The notes under the pieces were generated by a model, which made no database searches, was not told the DNA's origin, and was given only the letters and a program-made list of their open reading frames with translations. Shown piece after piece: positions 9,988 through 19,703 of a stretch of 64,000 bases of DNA. The stretch covers positions 177,769-241,768 of the forward strand of contig NZ_CANKUD010000007.1 in the NCBI RefSeq assembly GCF_947486615.1. Direction: 5' to 3'. A program made the position numbers and the translations under genes. Numbering within the stretch: the first letter of the stretch is position 1; each line of letters begins with the position of its first letter. The stretch is from an uncultured Modestobacter sp. (GTDB lineage Bacteria; Actinomycetota; Actinomycetes; Mycobacteriales; Geodermatophilaceae).

Positions 9988-11213
9988 CCGCGACCGCACA
10001 CCGCGACGCACAGACCCTTGCACCGGCGCACCCCGACGTGACGCCGCACAGCCCGGCGCAGCTGGTCCGCCTGGTGGCCGGCCGGGAGGTCGGCACCCGG
10101 ATCCGCGACAAGGGGTTCCTCGCCGGTTCCGCGTTCCTGATCCTGCTGATCGTGGGCATGCTGGTCTTCCAGGTGCTCATCAACAGCGGGGAGGACACCA
10201 CCCGGCTCGGGGTGGTCGGTGGGGACACCACCGTCAGCGATGCGCTGCGCAGCCAGGGTGAGGCGCTGGGCACCGAGGTGGAGGTCGTCGAGTTCGACGA
10301 CGAGGGCGCGGCCCGCACCGCCGTCGAGGACGGCGACGTGGAGGGCGCGCTGCTCAGCCCGTCCGGCGTCCAGCCCGAGCTGCTCGTGGAGAGCGACGGC
10401 GGGCAGGTCGAGACCCTCGTGCAGGGCGCGGTGCAGGGGCTGTCGCTGAGCCAGCAGCTGGCCGATGCCGACGTCACGCTGCAGGAGCCGCCGGAGGTCG
10501 AGGTGGTGGCGCTGGACCCGGACGCCGACGCCGACTTCGAGGCGATCATCGTCGCGCTCATGGGCGTCGCCGTGCTGTACGGCCTGTTGCTGCTGTTCGG
10601 CCAGTTCGTCGCCCAGGGCGTGGTCGAGGAGAAGTCGAGCCGGGTCGTGGAGCTGCTGCTGGCCACCATGCGCCCGTGGCAGCTGCTCGCCGGCAAGATC
10701 ATCGGCCTGGGCGTGCTGGCGCTGGGGCAGATGCTGGTGATCGCCGTCATCGGGGTGGCGGGGGCGCTGGCCTTCGACCTGGTCGCACTGCCCGGCGACC
10801 TGATCGGCACGGTGCTCACCGTGCTGGCCTGGTTCGTGCTCGGCTACGCCTTCTACGCGTCGCTGTTCGCTGCCGCCGCGTCCCTGGTCAGCCGGCAGGA
10901 GGACCTGGGCAGCGTGATCACCCCGGCGACCCTGCTGCCCGTCGTCGGGATCGTCATCGCCATCCAGGCCGCGCAGGACCCGACCGGCACGCTGGCCGTC
11001 ATCACGTCCTACGTCCCCGGGATCTCACCGATGGTCATGCCGTTGCGTCAGGCGGCCGGTGCCGCCGCGTGGTGGGAGGTCGCCCTCGCCGTCGTCCTCA
11101 TGCTGGTCGCGATCGCCGCCATCGTGCGGATCGGCGGGCGGGTCTACGCCGGGGCGCTGCTGCGCACCGGCGGCCGGGTCAAGCTGCGCGAGGCCCTGGC
11201 CTCCGAGAAGTAG
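9984..11213 (+). CDS. ABC-2 type permease, NatB-like
   Basis: A 409-residue membrane partner of the upstream ATPase. One helix near residues 45-67 is followed by an extracytoplasmic domain of about 120 residues rich in acidic residues, then five or six helices (from FEAIIVALMGVAVLYGLLLL onward) with the ABC-2 coupling segment VVEEKSSRVVELLLATMRPWQLLAGKIIG between them. The arrangement matches NatB-type sodium or drug exporters. The stop is directly followed by a degenerate copy of the dispersed repeat and a strong hairpin. Confidence 0.9.
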   Translation: MTATAHRDAQTLAPAHPDVTPHSPAQLVRLVAGREVGTRIRDKGFLAGSAFLILLIVGMLVFQVLINSGEDTTRLGVVGGDTTVSDALRSQGEALGTEVEVVEFDDEGAARTAVEDGDVEGALLSPSGVQPELLVESDGGQVETLVQGAVQGLSLSQQLADADVTLQEPPEVEVVALDPDADADFEAIIVALMGVAVLYGLLLLFGQFVAQGVVEEKSSRVVELLLATMRPWQLLAGKIIGLGVLALGQMLVIAVIGVAGALAFDLVALPGDLIGTVLTVLAWFVLGYAFYASLFAAAASLVSRQEDLGSVITPATLLPVVGIVIAIQAAQDPTGTLAVITSYVPGISPMVMPLRQAAGAAAWWEVALAVVLMLVAIAAIVRIGGRVYAGALLRTGGRVKLREALASEK

Positions 11214-11262
11214 GAGGACCCCCACGCTTCACGAGCTCGGCGCGGGCCCCTGAAGGGCGGCC
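11211..11262 (+). repeat. Dispersed intergenic repeat, degenerate copy D
   Basis: Begins at the natB-like stop codon (TAGGAGGACCCC) and keeps the core ACGAGCTCGGCGCGGGCCCC followed by a diverged end TGAAGGGCGGCC. Closest to copies B and C, but the outer inverted arms are degraded. Confidence 0.6.
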
Positions 11263-11281
11263 GTACCAGCACGATCGGCCT

Positions 11282-11313
11282 CGGCGCTCTCCGCCTACTG
11301 GCGGAGGGCGCCG
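11282..11313. terminator. Hairpin terminator at the convergent permease/SMP-30 junction
   Basis: The arms CGGCGCTCTCCGCC (11282-11295) and GGCGGAGGGCGCCG (11300-11313) pair over 14 bases with one G-T wobble around a TACT tetraloop. It overlaps the last codons of the SMP-30 gene, whose stop is at 11295-11297. No T-run. Confidence 0.6.
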
Positions 11314-12206
11314 AGCGGGCCGCGGTAGGGGTGCGCGGGGGAGCCGGTCACCCCGGTGCGCACGGTGAACAGCCGGCCGGCATCGGGCTGGGCGGCGGCC
11401 TGCTCCTCGCTCAGCCCGTGCACCGAGGTGCTGATCACCAGCAGGTCGCCGACGAGCGCGCAGCTGGTGGTGTTCTCCACACCCGGGACGTCGACCACCG
11501 CGAGCAGCTCGCCGCTGGGCGACCAGCGGCGGACCTGGCCGCCGCCCCACAGCGCCGTCCAGAGGCAGCCCTCGTCGTCCACGGTGAGGCCGTCGGCGAC
11601 GCCGTCCGGGTCGTCGGAGAAGTCCAGCAGCACCCGCCGCTCACCGAAGGTGCCGGCGTACAGGTCGTAGTCGAAGGCCCAGACCGTCTTCGCGCCGGAG
11701 TCGGACAGGTACACGGTGCGGTCGTCGGGCGAGAAGCCCAGGCCGTTGGAGATGGTCAGCCCGTCGAGCACCGTGCTGACCGTGCCGTCGAGGTCGAGCC
11801 GGTAGAGACTCCCGGCGCCGGGGCGCTCGTCGAAGGCCATGGTGCCGCCGAAGAAGCGGCCGGCCCGGTCGCACCCGCCGTCGTTCATCCGGGTGCCGCC
11901 CGCCTCGCCGCCCTCGCCGGTGAGCTGGATCAGCGCGTGCGCCTCGCCCTCGGCGGTCAGCCGGGTCACGCCGGCGTCCGCGCCCAGCAACCACCCGCCG
12001 GCGGCGGCCGGGACGGCGAACCCGACCGTCTCCCCGCCGCGGTGCTCGCCCACGTCGACCACGTCGTCGCCCTCCACCCGGCCGCGGCGCACCAGCCCGG
12101 CGGTGATGTCCACCCAGACCAGCTCGCTGGCGGCGGCGTCCCAGATCGGGCCCTCACCGTGCTCGGCGGCGGAGGCGCTGGCGGGCTGTGCCTGCAGTCG
12201 GATCAC
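11295..12206 (-). CDS. SMP-30/gluconolactonase family protein
   Basis: A 303-residue six-bladed beta-propeller hydrolase of the regucalcin/gluconolactonase type, which opens sugar lactones using one divalent metal. Visible family motifs: GEGPIWD with the metal-binding Glu, [19 protein letters not shown] (Asn and Asp ligands), [20 protein letters not shown] and [24 protein letters not shown]. The frame runs open to 12866, but the part beyond 12206 is the shadow of ppc; the GTG at 12206 is preceded by GAGGAT plus 6 bases, readable either as a GGAGG-type ribosome site or as a leaderless -10. Divergent from ppc with 55 bases between. Confidence 0.88.
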   Translation of the reverse strand: MIRLQAQPASASAAEHGEGPIWDAAASELVWVDITAGLVRRGRVEGDDVVDVGEHRGGETVGFAVPAAAGGWLLGADAGVTRLTAEGEAHALIQLTGEGGEAGGTRMNDGGCDRAGRFFGGTMAFDERPGAGSLYRLDLDGTVSTVLDGLTISNGLGFSPDDRTVYLSDSGAKTVWAFDYDLYAGTFGERRVLLDFSDDPDGVADGLTVDDEGCLWTALWGGGQVRRWSPSGELLAVVDVPGVENTTSCALVGDLLVISTSVHGLSEEQAAAQPDAGRLFTVRTGVTGSPAHPYRGPLGALRQ

Positions 12207-12249
12207 CGGGCCATCCTCCCCGGTACACGAGGCCGTCACACCGACCACC

Positions 12250-12261
12250 GATACTCGCCCC
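12250..12261 (+). promoter_or_regulatory. Candidate -10 for leaderless ppc
   Basis: GATACT at 12250-12255 ends 6 bases before the GTG of ppc at 12262, with GTCACA about 17 bases upstream. No ribosome site is present. The spacing matches the leaderless pattern of other genes in this window. Confidence 0.4.
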
Positions 12262-15051
12262 GTGTCCGAAGCCACTGTCGACGTCGCCGACCTGCGTCCG
12301 GCCGGGGGTCCACCCGAGCCCGACGACCGCACCGCCGAGGCCCCGCTGCGCGAGGACATCCGCCTGCTGGGCCGCGTCCTGGGCGAGGTGATCGCCGAGC
12401 AGGCCGGGCCCGAGGTGCTGGAACTGGTCGAGTCCACCCGGGTCGAGGCCTTCCGGATCCGGCGGTCGGAGGCCGAGCGCGGCGACCTCGCGCAGCGGCT
12501 GGCCGCCCTCGACCCGCGCAGCGCCAACCACGTCGTCCGGGCGTTCAGCCACTTCTCGCTGCTGGCCAACATCGCCGAGGACGTGCACCACGAGCGCCGC
12601 CGCCGGCACCACCGCCGGGAGGGCTCGCCGCCGCAGAAGGGCAGCCTCGCGGCCACCCTCGACCTGCTGGACGGCGCCGGGCTGGACGGCGACACGGTGG
12701 CCCGCGAGCTGTCCGGCGCCCTCGTCGTCCCGGTGGTCACCGCGCACCCGACCGAGACCCGCCGGCGCACCGTCTCCCAGGTGCAGCGCCAGGTCAGCGA
12801 GCTCATCCGCAACCGGGACGCCGACGACCCGGCCTGGTCGGCCCGGCTGTGGCGCGAGGTGCTCACCCTCTGGCAGACCGCGCTGCTGCGGCTGAGCCGG
12901 CTGCGGCTGGCCGACGAGATCGACGAGGCGCTGCGCTACTACGACCTCTCGCTGTTCCAGGTCGTCCCGGCGATCAACACCGAGCTGCGGCAGGCGCTGC
13001 AGGAGCGGTGGCCCGAGGCCGACCTGCTGGCCACCCCGCTGCTCCAGCCGGGCTCGTGGATCGGCGGCGACCGGGACGGCAACCCGTTCGTCACCGCCGA
13101 CGCCGTCCGCCGGGCCACCACCCGGCAGGCGGAGACCGCGCTGGGCCACCACCTGGCCGAGCTGGTCTGCCTGGCCGACGAGCTGTCCATGTCCGACCGG
13201 CTGGTCACCCCGACGCCGGAGCTCTACGCGCTGGCCCAGGCCGCGCAGGACGACTCGGTGTTCCGCGCCGACGAGCCCTACCGGCAGGCACTGCGCGGGA
13301 TGTACCGGCGGTTGGCCGCCACCGCCCAGCAGGTGCTCGGCTCGGTCCCCGGTGAGCAGCCCGACGCCGCCCTCCCGCCGTACACCGCACCCGAGGAGCT
13401 GATCGCCGACCTCGGCACGGTCGACGTGTCGCTGCGCAGCCACGGCGCGGGCGCGCTCGCCGACGACCGGCTGGCCCGGCTGCGCGACGCCGTGGAGGTG
13501 TTCGGCTTCCACCTCTGCGGGCTGGACATGCGGCAGAACTCCGCGGTGCACGAGGAGGTGCTGGCCGAGCTGCTGGCCTGGGCCGGCGTGTGCGACGACT
13601 ACGCGGGCCTGGACGAGGCCGGCCGGGTCGAGCTGCTCACCGGCGAGCTACGGCTGCGCCGGCCGCTGGTGCGCGCCGACGCCGAGCTCTCCGAGCTCGC
13701 CCGCGGCGAGCTCGACCTGCTGGTCGCCGCCGCCGAGCAGGTGCGGCTGCTGGGCCCGCGGGCGATCCCGAACTACGTGATCAGCATGTGCGAGTCGGTC
13801 AGCGACGTGCTCGAGGTCGCCGTGCTGCTCAAGGAGGTCGGCCTGCTCGACCCGGACGGCGCCGACGGGCCGCGCTGCACGATCAACATCTCACCGCTGT
13901 TCGAGACGATCGACGACCTGCAGGCCGCCGGCGCGACGCTGCAGGCGATGCTGGCCCAGCCGCTGTACCGGGCGCTGGTGACCAACAAGGGCGACCTCCA
14001 GGAGGTCATGCTCGGCTACTCCGACAGCAACAAGGACGGCGGCTACCTGGCCGCCAACTGGGCGCTGTACCGGGCCGAGCTGGCGCTGGTCGAGGTCGCC
14101 CGGGCGCACGGCATCCGGCTGCGGCTGTTCCACGGCCGGGGCGGCACGGTCGGCCGGGGCGGTGGCCCCAGCTACGAGGCGATCAAGGCCCAGCCGCCCG
14201 GCTCGGTCGCCGGGGCGCTGCGGATCACCGAGCAGGGCGAGGTGATCGCGGCCAAGTACTCCACCCCCGACCTCGCCCGCCGGAACCTGGAGGCGCTGGT
14301 CGCCGCGACCCTGGAGTCGACGCTGATCGACACCGAGGGCCTGGCCGACGACGCCGAGCAGACCTACGCGCTCTTCGACGACCTGGCCGCCCGGGCCCGC
14401 TCGGCCTACAGCGCGCTGGTGCACGAGACGCCCGGCTTCGTCGAGTGGTTCCGCGCCGCGACGCCGGTGCGCGAGCTGGCCGAGCTGAACATCGGCAGCC
14501 GACCGCCGTCCCGCAAGGCCGGCGACAAGATCAGCGACCTGCGGGCGATCCCGTGGGTGTTCAGCTGGTCGCAGGCCCGGATCATGCTGCCCGGCTGGTA
14601 CGGCACCGGCACCGCGCTGGAGTCCTGGGTCGGTGGCGACGCCGGACGGCTGGCGCAGCTGCAGGACCTGCACCGGCGGTGGCCGTTCTTCCGCTCGGTG
14701 CTGTCCAACATGGGCATGGTGCTGGCCAAGACCGACCTGGAGCTGGGCGCCCGCTACGCCGAGCTGGTGTCCGACCCGGAGCTGCGCGAGCGGGTGTTCG
14801 GCCAGATCACCGCCGAGCACGAGCGGTCGGTGCGGATGCTGCTGGCGGTCACCGGAGACGACCACCTGCTGGCCGACAACCCCTCGCTGGCCCGGTCGAT
14901 CCGCAACCGGTTCCCCTACCTGGAGCCGCTGCACCACCTGCAGGTCGAGATGTTGCGCCGCCGCCGCGGCGGGGACGACGACGAGCTGGTCCGCCGCTGC
15001 ATCCAGCTGTCGGTCAACGGCGTCGCCACCGCCCTGCGCAACTCCGGCTGA
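12262..15051 (+). CDS. ppc: Phosphoenolpyruvate carboxylase
   Basis: Carboxylates PEP to oxaloacetate to replenish the TCA cycle, feeding citrate synthase such as the CitA-type enzyme in this window. At 929 residues it is full length. Signatures in order: [12 protein letters not shown] with the catalytic His, [58 protein letters not shown] and [19 protein letters not shown], ending [11 protein letters not shown] like other actinobacterial PEPCs. The frame is open upstream to 11839 as the shadow of the SMP-30 gene; GTG at 12262 is the first start clear of that gene. Two hairpins follow the stop. Confidence 0.95.
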   Translation: MSEATVDVADLRPAGGPPEPDDRTAEAPLREDIRLLGRVLGEVIAEQAGPEVLELVESTRVEAFRIRRSEAERGDLAQRLAALDPRSANHVVRAFSHFSLLANIAEDVHHERRRRHHRREGSPPQKGSLAATLDLLDGAGLDGDTVARELSGALVVPVVTAHPTETRRRTVSQVQRQVSELIRNRDADDPAWSARLWREVLTLWQTALLRLSRLRLADEIDEALRYYDLSLFQVVPAINTELRQALQERWPEADLLATPLLQPGSWIGGDRDGNPFVTADAVRRATTRQAETALGHHLAELVCLADELSMSDRLVTPTPELYALAQAAQDDSVFRADEPYRQALRGMYRRLAATAQQVLGSVPGEQPDAALPPYTAPEELIADLGTVDVSLRSHGAGALADDRLARLRDAVEVFGFHLCGLDMRQNSAVHEEVLAELLAWAGVCDDYAGLDEAGRVELLTGELRLRRPLVRADAELSELARGELDLLVAAAEQVRLLGPRAIPNYVISMCESVSDVLEVAVLLKEVGLLDPDGADGPRCTINISPLFETIDDLQAAGATLQAMLAQPLYRALVTNKGDLQEVMLGYSDSNKDGGYLAANWALYRAELALVEVARAHGIRLRLFHGRGGTVGRGGGPSYEAIKAQPPGSVAGALRITEQGEVIAAKYSTPDLARRNLEALVAATLESTLIDTEGLADDAEQTYALFDDLAARARSAYSALVHETPGFVEWFRAATPVRELAELNIGSRPPSRKAGDKISDLRAIPWVFSWSQARIMLPGWYGTGTALESWVGGDAGRLAQLQDLHRRWPFFRSVLSNMGMVLAKTDLELGARYAELVSDPELRERVFGQITAEHERSVRMLLAVTGDDHLLADNPSLARSIRNRFPYLEPLHHLQVEMLRRRRGGDDDELVRRCIQLSVNGVATALRNSG

Positions 15052-15109
15052 GGGAGGCCCCGGGTCACCCGGCCCCTCGGGGTCCGGGTCCGGGGTGCTG
15101 CGGCCCGAC

Positions 15110-15142
15110 CGTCCCGCAGGACCCCGGACGTACTGCGGGACG
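15110..15142. terminator. Hairpin downstream of ppc
   Basis: CGTCCCGCAG (15110-15119) and CTGCGGGACG (15133-15142) pair perfectly over 10 bases with a 13-base loop, 58 bases after the ppc stop. Confidence 0.5.
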
Positions 15143-15172
15143 TGCAGGGCTGGGCGTTCGTGCGGGGGGTCG

Positions 15173-15217
15173 GACGCTGGTGCTCTGCGTCGTCCGTGCA
15201 CGCAGAGCACCAGCGTC
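15173..15217. terminator. Perfect 18-bp hairpin between ppc and the aminotransferase gene
   Basis: Left arm GACGCTGGTGCTCTGCGT (15173-15190) and right arm ACGCAGAGCACCAGCGTC (15200-15217) pair without mismatch around a 9-base loop. It lies 9 bases from the aminotransferase stop on the other strand, so it can end transcription from both sides. No T-run. Confidence 0.6.
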
Positions 15218-15226
15218 GCGGAACCG

Positions 15227-16357
15227 TTATGGGCGGGCGGCGTCGATGGCGGCGGCGAGCCGGCGGACGCCCTCGTCCACGTCGCCGGGCTGCACCGCGG
15301 AGTAGGCCAGGCGGAAGCTGTTGTTCCCGCCCTCGAGCAGGAAGTCGGTGCCCGGCACGATCGCCACCCCCCGGGCGGCGGCCTCAGCGGTGATCCGGGC
15401 GACGTCGTGGCCCTCGTCCTCGGGCAGCGAGACCCACAGGAAGTAGCCGCCCTCGGGACGGCGGAACGTGGCCTGGGGCAGGTGCTCGCGCAGCGCGTCG
15501 TCCAGCAGCCCGACCCGCTCGGCCAGCGCCGACTTCACCCGCTCCAGCGCCGCGGGGAACCGGTCACCGAGCAGGTACTGGTGCACGGTGCCCTGGGCGA
15601 CCATGTTCGGCGCGATGTAGGTGTTGGTCGCCCGCACCCGGATCTTGTCGATGATCGCCGGCGGCCCGACCAGGTAGCCGACCCGGATGCCCGGGCAGAC
15701 GGTCTTGGAGAACGACGAGGCGTAGACGACGTGCTCGCTCAGCGGCCCGCCGTCCAGCTCCAGCATCCGCGGCAGCGGCTCGCCGCTGAACCGGATGTCG
15801 ACGTAGGGGTCGTCCTCGAAGATCACGAAGCCGTGCTCGCGGGCCAGCTCCAGCAGCCGCTGCCGCTTGGCCAGCGACAGGGTGTAGCCCGCCGGGTTCT
15901 GGAAGTTCGGGATGACGTGCGCCAGCGTCGGCTTCAGCCCGCCGTCCAGCAGGGCGGCGACCTCGTCGACGGCGATGCCGTCCTCATCCAGCGTCACCAG
16001 GTGCACGTCGGCGCCGCGCGAGCGCAGCCCGAGCAGCGTGCGGTCGTAGGTGGGCCGCTCGGTGATCACCGCCGAGCCCGCGGTGGCCAGCTCGTCGAAG
16101 AGGAAGGCGTCGGCCTGCATCGAGCCGTTGGTGACCAGCACGTGGTCGACCGGGACGCCGTGCTTCTCGGCGATCCACGCGCGCAGCGGCACGTAGCCGA
16201 CCGCCGTCCCGTAGCCGGTCAGCCCGGCCGGGTCGGCGTCGAACGCGGCGACGGCGGCCTGCTTGAGGCCCTCGACGTCGACGATGTCGGTGGACGGGGC
16301 GCCGCGGGCGAAGGAGATCATCGTGCTGGCGGGCGAGGTCTGCGCTGAGCCGGTCAC
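15227..16357 (-). CDS. PLP-dependent aminotransferase (class I/II, 2-aminoadipate-aminotransferase-like)
   Basis: A 376-residue fold-type-I aminotransferase: GYGTAVGYVPLR, VTNGSMQADAFLF, RPTYDR, PNFQNPAGYTLS, the FEDDPYVDIRFSG aspartate and the PLP lysine in ASSFSKTVCPGIRVGYLVG. The FEDDPY and NPAG motifs place it near LysN/ARO8-like and MocR C-domain enzymes that use aromatic or 2-aminoadipate substrates; no DNA-binding domain is present. The GTG at 16357 overlaps the stop of the upstream membrane-protein gene by 4 bases (GTGA), which supports this start over the ATG at 16321. It is the last gene of a three-gene minus-strand operon. Confidence 0.9.
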   Translation of the reverse strand: MTGSAQTSPASTMISFARGAPSTDIVDVEGLKQAAVAAFDADPAGLTGYGTAVGYVPLRAWIAEKHGVPVDHVLVTNGSMQADAFLFDELATAGSAVITERPTYDRTLLGLRSRGADVHLVTLDEDGIAVDEVAALLDGGLKPTLAHVIPNFQNPAGYTLSLAKRQRLLELAREHGFVIFEDDPYVDIRFSGEPLPRMLELDGGPLSEHVVYASSFSKTVCPGIRVGYLVGPPAIIDKIRVRATNTYIAPNMVAQGTVHQYLLGDRFPAALERVKSALAERVGLLDDALREHLPQATFRRPEGGYFLWVSLPEDEGHDVARITAEAAARGVAIVPGTDFLLEGGNNSFRLAYSAVQPGDVDEGVRRLAAAIDAARP

Positions 16358-16917
16358 GCGATCGAGTCTGCCGTACGGACGGCGTCGCGGCGGTAGCGGC
16401 GGGGGACCACCCAGGCTGCCCACACCACCAGGTACGCCAGGTAGGCGATGAGGATGACGACCGCCGTCGTCGGCAGGTGGGAGCCGGTCGCCCCTGCCGC
16501 GGCGCGGGAAGCAGTCAGCGCCGCCTCGCGCGAGGGGTACGACGGGGTGTCCTGGCCTGTCCACGATGCGGCCTCCGAGCCGCCGAGCGGCCCGTACACG
16601 ACCGCCAGCTCGGCGGTCAGGAACAGCAGGGTGACCGCACCCAGGTGCGCCAGGTCGGCGGAGACCATCCGGCGCAGCACCGTCTGCCGCGCGGTCGCCG
16701 TCGGGGCGTACCTCAGCACCAGGGCGGCGGCGCCGCCGGTCACCGCCGCCACTGCCGTCCCGGCTCCCGCGGCCAGCAGCACCAGGTGGTCCCGGCGCGC
16801 CAGGTGGGTGACGAGCAGGTCGGCGTCCCAGCCCAGCGGTACTAACTCCGGCAGTGCCGTGCCCAGCATCAGGCAGAGCAGTGCGTAGAGCGCGCCCGCC
16901 GCGACCAGTGGCAGCAC
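16354..16917 (-). CDS. Four-helix membrane protein of unknown function
   Basis: I do not recognise a family. The 187-residue protein has four hydrophobic stretches: residues about 2-30 (LVAAGALYALLCLMLGTALP), a second with LVLLAAGAGTAVAAVTGGAAALVL, a third with LGAVTLLFLTAELAVVYG and a C-terminal one with AVVILIAYLAYLVVWAAW, then a basic tail. The loop before the last helix is Ser/Thr/Ala rich. The start GTG at 16917 is 1 base from the stop of the FprA-type gene and the end overlaps the aminotransferase start, so it is tightly coupled to both. A larger open frame upstream is the shadow of the reductase gene. Confidence 0.75.
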   Translation of the reverse strand: MLPLVAAGALYALLCLMLGTALPELVPLGWDADLLVTHLARRDHLVLLAAGAGTAVAAVTGGAAALVLRYAPTATARQTVLRRMVSADLAHLGAVTLLFLTAELAVVYGPLGGSEAASWTGQDTPSYPSREAALTASRAAAGATGSHLPTTAVVILIAYLAYLVVWAAWVVPRRYRRDAVRTADSIA

Positions 16918-16918
16918 C

Positions 16919-18301
16919 TCAGCCCTCGACCGCCGCTGCGGCGGCCCGGACGGCGTCCAGCAGCTGCTGCCGGTCGTGGATGGTGGTGCGGGCCCGGCCG
17001 TGCACCGCGCCCAGCGCGATCTCGGCGGCGTCGATGGCCCGCCAGTCGGCCAGCAGCACCGGGTGCCCGCCGCGGGCCAGCAGGGTGTCGACCCAGTCGT
17101 CGTCCCCGCCCGGCCGCAGCGCCCCGGACGCCACGTCGGCCAGCAACGAGGCGACGGTCTCCCGGGCGTCGTGCTTGTTGGTGCCCACCACGCCGGTCGG
17201 GCCGCGCTTGATCCAGCCGGCCACGTACTCGCCGCGGCTGACCTCGCCGTCGCGGAGCACCCGGCCGGCGTCGTGCGGCACGGTGCCGCCGTCCAGCGGC
17301 AGCCCGGGGAGCGCGTGTCCGCGGTAGCCGACCGAGCGCACCACCAGGTCGGCCGGGACGACGTCGAGCTCACCGGTGCCCACCGCCCGGCCCTCGGCGT
17401 CCACCGTGGTCCGCTCCAGCTCGACCCCGGTCACCCGGTCGGTGCCCAGCAGCCGCACCGGGCGGGCGTGGAAGCGCAGCCGCACGCTCACCGTGCCCGG
17501 CGCGGCCTCGTGGCCGGCGTAGTCGGCGAGCGCGGCGAGGTTGCGGGCGACGTGCCGGTCCTCGGCGGCCAGCGCGGCGTCCCCGGCGTCGGTGAGGTCG
17601 GCCGGGTCGACGAGGACGGTGGCCGCGGCCAGGTGGCCGAGCTCACGCAGCTCCTGGGTGGTGAAGCTGGCCTGCGCCGGGCCGCGGCGGCCGAGCACGG
17701 TGATCCGCTCGACCGGGGCGGCGGCCAGGGTGTCGAGCACGTGGTGCGGCATGTCGGTGGGGTGCAGCTCGGCGGGGGATCGGGCCAGCACCCGGGCCAC
17801 GTCGAGGGCCACGTTGCCCACGCCGACCACCACGACGTCCCGGGCCCGGGTCACCAGCTCCTCGACCCGCGCCCGGTCGGCGTCGGGGTGCCCGCAGTAC
17901 CAGGCGACGACGTCGGTGGCGGCCAGGCTGCCGGGCAGCTCCTCGCCGGGGATGCCCAGCGCGCGGTCACCGGCCGCGCCGTAGGTGTAGACGACGGCGT
18001 CGACGTGGGCGCGCAGGTCGGCCAGCGACAGGTCGGTGCCGATCTCCACGTTGCCGACGAAGCGCACCCGCTCGTGGTCCAGCGTGTGGTGCAGCGTCTC
18101 GCGCAGCGCCCGCATCTTCAGGTGGTCGGGGGCGATGCCGTGCCGCACCAGGCCGAACGGGGTGGGCAGCCGGTCGATCAGGTCGACCGCGACCGGGACG
18201 TCGTCCTGCCCGGCGAGCGCGTCGGCGGCGTAGATGCCCGCCGGGCCGGCGCCGACGACGGCCACGCGCAACGGTCGACCGGGCACTGTCGGTTGGGCCA
18301 C
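16919..18301 (-). CDS. fprA: FprA-type NADPH-ferredoxin reductase (adrenodoxin reductase family)
   Basis: A 460-residue flavoprotein passing electrons from NADPH to ferredoxins, for instance for cytochromes P450. The FAD Rossmann motif VAVVGAGPAGIYAA lies at residues about 13-26; then PTPFGLVRHGIAPDHLKMR, the NADP site VVVGVGNVALDVARVLA, LGRRGPAQASFT, and the C-terminal YVAGWIKRGPTGVVGTNKHDA, all characteristic of FprA/adrenodoxin reductase. Length agrees with M. tuberculosis FprA. The start GTG at 18301 lacks a clear ribosome site; GTG at 18286 is an alternative. It is first in the operon with the membrane protein and the aminotransferase and divergent from the small monooxygenase. Confidence 0.93.
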   Translation of the reverse strand: MAQPTVPGRPLRVAVVGAGPAGIYAADALAGQDDVPVAVDLIDRLPTPFGLVRHGIAPDHLKMRALRETLHHTLDHERVRFVGNVEIGTDLSLADLRAHVDAVVYTYGAAGDRALGIPGEELPGSLAATDVVAWYCGHPDADRARVEELVTRARDVVVVGVGNVALDVARVLARSPAELHPTDMPHHVLDTLAAAPVERITVLGRRGPAQASFTTQELRELGHLAAATVLVDPADLTDAGDAALAAEDRHVARNLAALADYAGHEAAPGTVSVRLRFHARPVRLLGTDRVTGVELERTTVDAEGRAVGTGELDVVPADLVVRSVGYRGHALPGLPLDGGTVPHDAGRVLRDGEVSRGEYVAGWIKRGPTGVVGTNKHDARETVASLLADVASGALRPGGDDDWVDTLLARGGHPVLLADWRAIDAAEIALGAVHGRARTTIHDRQQLLDAVRAAAAAVEG

Positions 18302-18382
18302 GCCCGCATCGTCGTCCCGATGAGGGGTAGGCGCCAGGGTGAACCCGGGCAGCCGTGCCCGACCACCGCTGAGGAGTCCTGC

Positions 18383-18691
18383 GTGTCCATCACGATCGTC
18401 GCCACCATCTCGCCCAAGCCCGGCCGCGCGGACGCCGTCCGGGAGGCGTTCACTGCCGCCATCCCGAAGGTGCACGAGGAGCCCGGCTGCGAGCTCTACG
18501 CGCTGCACGAGGACGGCTACGGCTTCGTGATGATCGAGCGCTGGGCGACCCAGGACGACGTCAAGGCGCACGGCGCCGGCGAGACGTTCAACCAGCTGTC
18601 CGAGAGCGTCAAGGACGACCTGACCGAGCCGATCGGCGTCCGGCTGCTGCAGGCCGTGCCCGCCGGAGACGAGGCCAAGGGCGCCCTCTGA
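18383..18691 (+). CDS. Antibiotic biosynthesis monooxygenase (ABM) domain protein, YgiN-like
   Basis: A 102-residue single-domain protein of the dimeric ferredoxin-like ABM fold: N-terminal strand ITIVATISPKPGRADAVREAF, central GCELYALHED and FVMIERWATQDDVKAH, as in quinol monooxygenases such as YgiN. The exact substrate is unknown; members often protect against quinone stress. GTG start with GAGGAG 7 bases upstream. Directly after the stop comes an inverted pair of dispersed repeats, and then nei on the opposite strand. Confidence 0.87.
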   Translation: MSITIVATISPKPGRADAVREAFTAAIPKVHEEPGCELYALHEDGYGFVMIERWATQDDVKAHGAGETFNQLSESVKDDLTEPIGVRLLQAVPAGDEAKGAL

Positions 18692-18692
18692 C

Positions 18693-18803
18693 GAAGGACC
18701 CCCGTGCCCCCCCGACCCTCGCGAGCTCGGGCCGGCACCCGGTCAGGCCCCGTCCCGAGGCTCGCCCCGAGCTCGCGAGGGGTGAGGAGGACGGGGTCCT
18801 TCC
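18693..18803. repeat. Dispersed intergenic repeat, inverted pair E1/E2
   Basis: E1 (18693-18749, plus strand) begins GAAGGACCCCC and keeps CCTCGCGAGCTCGG; E2 (18746-18802, minus strand) begins GGAAGGACCCCGTCC, keeps CCTCGCGAGCTCGGGGC and ends GGGACGGGGCC. The head-to-head arrangement gives a large imperfect hairpin that exactly spans the convergent junction between the monooxygenase gene and nei, and could stop transcription from both sides. Confidence 0.75.
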
Positions 18804-19613
18804 TCAGACGGCCTGGCAGGTGGGGCACCAGAAGAGGTTGCGGCCGACCATGACCTCGGTGCGCACCTCGGTGCCGCAGATCCGGCAGGGCAGCCCGGCG
18901 CGCCGGTAGACGTAGTGGGCGTCCTCCCGGAGCGCCGGGCCGCGCCGGCGCTCCCGGTCGGTGCGCTCGGTGGTGACGATCCGCCCCGCCTTGACCCCGG
19001 CGCGCATCAGCACGACCAGGTCGGCCCACATCGCGGCCCACTCCTCGGCGGTGACGGCCCGCCCCGGCCGGAACGGGCTCATCCGCTGCCGGAACAGGAC
19101 CTCCGCGCGGTAGACGTTGCCGACGCCGGCGAGCACCGCCTGGTCCATCAGCAGCGCGCCGATCGCCACCCGGCTGCGGGAGATCCGGGCGAACGCCTTG
19201 GCCGGGTCCGACCGCCGGCGCAGCGGGTCGGGGCCCAGCCGGTCGAGGATCAGCTGCACCTCGCCGTCGGTGATCAGGTCGCAGGCGGTGGCCCCGCGCA
19301 GGTCGGTCCACACCCCCGCGCCGTCCTCGCCCGGGCCCTCCCAGCGCATCCGCAGCGCGCCCCGCGGCTCCGGCGGCAGCCCGGTCCCGGCGGTGAACTT
19401 GCCGTAGAGGCCCAGGTGCACGTGGACGACGTCCGGGCCGAAGTAGGCGAACAGGTGCTTGCCGTAGGAGGTGACCTCGTCGAGCACCCGGCCGTCGAGC
19501 AGCTCCGCCTGCGGTGCGAAACGGCCCTGCGGGCTGGTCACGTGCACCTCGCGGCCGGCGAACGCGGCCTGCTGCTCCCGGGCCAGCCGGAACAGGGTGT
19601 GGCCCTCAGGCAC
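18804..19613 (-). CDS. nei: Endonuclease VIII-like DNA glycosylase Nei
   Basis: A base-excision glycosylase/AP lyase for oxidised pyrimidines. It begins (M)PEGHTLFRLA, giving the catalytic Pro2 and Glu3 after Met removal, then the YGKHLF lysine and HVHLGLYGKF, the helix-turn-helix region IGALLMDQAVLAGVGNVYRAEVLF, and ends in a zinc finger CRICGTEVRTEVMVGRNLFWCPTC whose ligands are four cysteines. At 269 residues it resembles M. tuberculosis Nei closely. GTG start. It sits next to the photolyase gene on the same strand, making a small DNA-repair neighbourhood. Confidence 0.94.
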   Translation of the reverse strand: MPEGHTLFRLAREQQAAFAGREVHVTSPQGRFAPQAELLDGRVLDEVTSYGKHLFAYFGPDVVHVHLGLYGKFTAGTGLPPEPRGALRMRWEGPGEDGAGVWTDLRGATACDLITDGEVQLILDRLGPDPLRRRSDPAKAFARISRSRVAIGALLMDQAVLAGVGNVYRAEVLFRQRMSPFRPGRAVTAEEWAAMWADLVVLMRAGVKAGRIVTTERTDRERRRGPALREDAHYVYRRAGLPCRICGTEVRTEVMVGRNLFWCPTCQAV

Positions 19614-19703
19614 CGACGATCACGCCGTCCAGCTTCACCCGCACCGGCGCCGTCCGCCACGACGGGACCGGTGACCCAGCCGACACCCCGCGCGGCCGGG
19701 ACC

